DNA of 64,000 nt from contig JAJVHX010000007.1 of assembly GCA_022072405.1 (NCBI GenBank), positions 1-64,000 of the forward strand, in the 5' to 3' direction. Each line of letters opens with the position of its first letter. Within the stretch, counting starts at the first letter, position 1. The notes under the pieces were generated by a model. It was not told where the DNA came from and ran no database searches. It was given only the letters and a program-made list of their open reading frames with translations. The position numbers were made by a program, and so were the translations under genes. Shown here in pieces: positions 61,958 through 64,000 of this stretch. This stretch comes from Phycisphaerae bacterium. Lineage in GTDB: Bacteria; Planctomycetota; Phycisphaerae; UBA1845; CAIVHJ01.

Positions 61958-62725
61958 TCAGAAGCCGGAGACCTCGGGCCAGGACCAGGCGGCGAGTTCG
62001 CCGATGCGCTGGTAATGAGTCATGTTGAAGTGCAGCGGCGTGACGACGACGTAGCCTTCGTTGAGCAGGTGGAGGTCGCTGTCGGGATCGTCGATCTGGC
62101 CGAAGTCGCCATCAAGCCAATAGTACATGCGCCCGTCGGGCCCCTGAAATTTGACATACTTGTCTTCCATGGTCTGGAGCGCCTGGGGAGCGACGCGGAC
62201 ATCTTTGGGCGGGCCTTTGGCGAGATTGGGAATGTTGATGTTGATGAGTTGGCCACCGCTCAGCCCGCGCTGCAGAAACTCGCTGATCAGGCGGAGCGCG
62301 ATGCGGGCAGCCCGCGAGAAGTCGAGTTCCTCGCCGTGTTCCAGGGAGACGGCGAAGCTGGGCACTCCGAAGAAAGCTCCGTCGGCGGCGGCGGCGACGG
62401 TACCGGAGTAGAGGACGTTAATGCTGAGGTTGGAGCCGTCGTTGATACCGGAGACGATCAGGTCCGGCCGGCCGCCGATCAGTTCGGTCAGGGCGAGTTT
62501 GACGCAGTCGGCGGGTCGGCCTTCGACAGCGAAGCCATGAAATTCACCATGGACATGAATTTTACGGACCGGAATCGGTCGCAGCACGGTGATGGCATGA
62601 GCGACGGCGCTCTGGCCGGTCTCCGGTGCAGCCACATGCACTTCGCCCAGAGTCGTCAGTTCGCGATACATGGCGGCGATGCCCGGCGCAAGAATACCAT
62701 CGTCATTGGTCAGCAGAATCTTCAT
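61958..62725 (-). CDS. surE: 5'/3'-nucleotidase SurE
   Basis: SurE is a metal-dependent nucleoside monophosphatase often linked to stationary-phase survival. The 255-residue protein begins MKILLTNDDGILAPGIAAM with the DD metal-binding pair, followed by VAAPETGQSAVAHAIT, GRPADCVKLAL, LIVSGINDGSNLSINVLYSG and a C-terminal part of family length. It stands alone; surE often precedes pcm, which is not seen here. Confidence 0.96.
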   Translation of the reverse strand: MKILLTNDDGILAPGIAAMYRELTTLGEVHVAAPETGQSAVAHAITVLRPIPVRKIHVHGEFHGFAVEGRPADCVKLALTELIGGRPDLIVSGINDGSNLSINVLYSGTVAAAADGAFFGVPSFAVSLEHGEELDFSRAARIALRLISEFLQRGLSGGQLININIPNLAKGPPKDVRVAPQALQTMEDKYVKFQGPDGRMYYWLDGDFGQIDDPDSDLHLLNEGYVVVTPLHFNMTHYQRIGELAAWSWPEVSGF

Positions 62726-62899
62726 GATCGCGATTGTAGAGGAAAAGAAAGGGAGAGGGTAGAGGGGGCAGCGAACAGTCCACGGAGAACAGGCAGAGTT
62801 AAATGCGGCGGAAATATAGACAATCGATCTGTAAGAAATTGAAAATGGAAAATGGAACGGGGAGAATAGGACAATTGAGGTTCGTCCAGGTGGATTCGA

Positions 62900-62932
62900 G
62901 TCCGCGCGAGCTGAAGCTCGCGGCTCGGAGTT
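62900..62932 (+). repeat. REP-A repeat with compensatory arm change
   Basis: tcCGCGCGAGCTgaAGCTCGCGGCTCgga. Arms GAGCT/AGCTC are changed on both sides. It lies in the divergent gap between surE and nnrE. Confidence 0.85.
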
Positions 62933-62980
62933 TATCGGTCACCGGCAGACGGCGGATGAGATTGAGCATAACGGGTGAAT

Positions 62981-63652
62981 ATGATGAGAGCATTAACGCG
63001 GCAGGAAATTCGGGAGCTTGATCGTCGGGCGATTGCCGAGTACGGAATACCCGGCGCAGTTCTGATGGAAAATGCGGGACGGAACACAGCGCAACTTATT
63101 CTGCAGCAGATCGAACCGGAAGCGCCGCCGGCAGTGGGTATTTTCTGCGGCAGCGGCAACAATGCCGGAGATGGTTTCGTGATCGCCCGTCACCTGCACA
63201 ACGCCGGCCTGCCCGTGCAGCTTATTCTGGTGGGTGATGTGGAACGACTGCCCGACGAAGCACGAATCAATATTGAGATTGTCCGCCGGATGGAATTGCC
63301 GATGCTTCGCTTTGACGAGCCGACGATCGGTCCGTTGATTGAGCAGTGTGAAATAATCATCGATGCATTACTGGGTACAGGTTTCAGCGGTTCGCCGCGC
63401 CCGCCCTATGATGCCGCCATCCGGGTGATCAACGCCGCTGATCACGCCTGGCGGGTGGCGGTGGATTTACCCTCGGGGCTGGACTGCGACAGTGGCCAAC
63501 CGGCGGATTCCACCGTGCGCGCCGACTGCACCATTACTTTCGTCGCCCGCAAGATTGGTTTTGATGCACCCGCCGCCGAACCCTATCTGGGTCAGGTTTA
63601 TGTCGTCGATATCGGCGCTCCCCGCGAATTATTGGACGCCCACAGATCCTGA
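62981..63652 (+). CDS. nnrE: NAD(P)H-hydrate epimerase (YjeF N-terminal domain)
   Basis: This enzyme interconverts the R and S forms of damaged NAD(P)H hydrates for repair. The protein of about 223 residues has the family segments IRELDRRAIAEYGIPGAVLM, FCGSGNNAGDGFVIARHL, EIIIDALLGTGFSG and VAVDLPSGLDCDSG. Only the epimerase domain is present; the ADP/ATP-dependent dehydratase domain (NnrD) found fused in many bacteria is absent. The start is ATG 62981 or 62984; the ORF track begins at an earlier GTG. Confidence 0.94.
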   Translation: MMRALTRQEIRELDRRAIAEYGIPGAVLMENAGRNTAQLILQQIEPEAPPAVGIFCGSGNNAGDGFVIARHLHNAGLPVQLILVGDVERLPDEARINIEIVRRMELPMLRFDEPTIGPLIEQCEIIIDALLGTGFSGSPRPPYDAAIRVINAADHAWRVAVDLPSGLDCDSGQPADSTVRADCTITFVARKIGFDAPAAEPYLGQVYVVDIGAPRELLDAHRS

Positions 63653-63763
63653 ATTAATAACACTTTGTCGAACAACGCGCTGCGGTCCTTCATTTTTCAG
63701 CTCCAGTATCGTATTTTTCAGATAGAGGAGTACGAGAAATCCGCGCCGCATGATGAGACCAGA

Positions 63764-64000
63764 ATGATATCACCACGAAGAAAATCTGCGCTGGGCTGGC
63801 GGCTGGGGATCGTGCTGTCGGTCGGGTTGGTGGGCACGCTGCTGGGCGCGGTCTGCTATGGGCAGATATTTCGCGCGGCGCGGAGCTGGCCGGCGTGGCA
63901 TGATCAACAGGTGTACTGGAACCTGACGGAACCGCTCCGCCGCATGATGGCCGGCGAGTCGTCACAGACGCCGGTGCAATTTGAACAGTGGTCGGCGGTG
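63764..64000 (+). CDS. Partial membrane protein, N-terminus only
   Basis: The frame begins MISPRRKSALGWRLGIVLSV with a basic N-terminus and one hydrophobic helix (about 12-33), then continues beyond the window end (79 codons seen, WHDQQVYWNLTEPLRRMM). Function unknown. It starts 112 bases after nnrE. Confidence 0.55.
   Translation, partial: MISPRRKSALGWRLGIVLSVGLVGTLLGAVCYGQIFRAARSWPAWHDQQVYWNLTEPLRRMMAGESSQTPVQFEQWSAV

Overview
The window looks like a chromosomal segment of a planctomycete, most likely of the Phycisphaerae. This is inferred from several things seen here: five membrane proteins carrying the CPxCGY..L.G / CPECGR zinc ribbon, an ECF-type sigma factor next to a large membrane Ser/Thr kinase, a secreted protein ending in two dockerin-like GD.N.DG repeats, and integrase fragments ending in GGLLKHYY. 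Lineage was not tested by any search. Base composition is GC-rich except in the toxin tips (55.7-59.5 kb) and some intergenic stretches.

Layout. 0-6.1 kb: a minus-strand nucleotide-sugar operon (GT2 glycosyltransferase, PLP enzyme with His in place of the catalytic Lys, GDP-fucose-synthase-like reductase, Gmd) plus a zinc-ribbon membrane protein; the set fits GDP-colitose-type 3,6-dideoxyhexose synthesis. 6-11.4 kb: YedF-like protein, two paralogous zinc-ribbon membrane proteins, an amidohydrolase, an alkaline-phosphatase-like lipoprotein. 11.8-19 kb: signalling block (FHA-like protein, Ser/Thr kinase with a TM2 domain, ECF sigma factor). 19-36 kb: mostly housekeeping (secreted peptidylarginine-deiminase-like enzyme, tRNA-Ala, dnaE, yidD, superoxide dismutase, HldE-like enzyme, yggS, trmB, a HELAH protease lipoprotein operon, tdk). 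35.5-38.4 kb: dmeF lying between hutU and a second remnant of a hutU 3' end. 38.8-44.2 kb: type VI secretion TssM/IcmF and TagF; with the FHA-like protein and kinase this suggests a dispersed T6SS regulated by threonine phosphorylation. 45.2-52.7 kb: an efflux island (sigma-54 activator, STAS, SpoIIE phosphatase, EmrA/EmrB-like pump), bordered on the left by two inverted 110-bp arrays of 22-bp repeats and on the right by an IS3 remnant. 53-55 kb: chimeric secreted thioredoxin-like/dockerin-like protein. 55.4-61.2 kb: a degraded RHS polymorphic-toxin locus with at least two, probably three, toxin-tip/immunity modules separated by duplicated insertion-sequence ends. 61-64 kb: zinc-ribbon protein, surE, nnrE.

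The most striking feature is a dispersed palindromic repeat, core tCGCGCGGGCTnAAGCCCGCGGCTCTTTGAA, with about eighteen copies or half-copies. Its stem arms vary in a compensatory way. It sits mostly between genes, but is also present in frame inside the aminotransferase and dnaE, and probably twice inside the kinase linker. One copy is split by a second small element, and one truncates an IS3 orfA. It is absent inside the efflux island, which suggests the island arrived later.

All calls rest on reading the sequence and the supplied translations; no database search, folding program or phylogeny was run.
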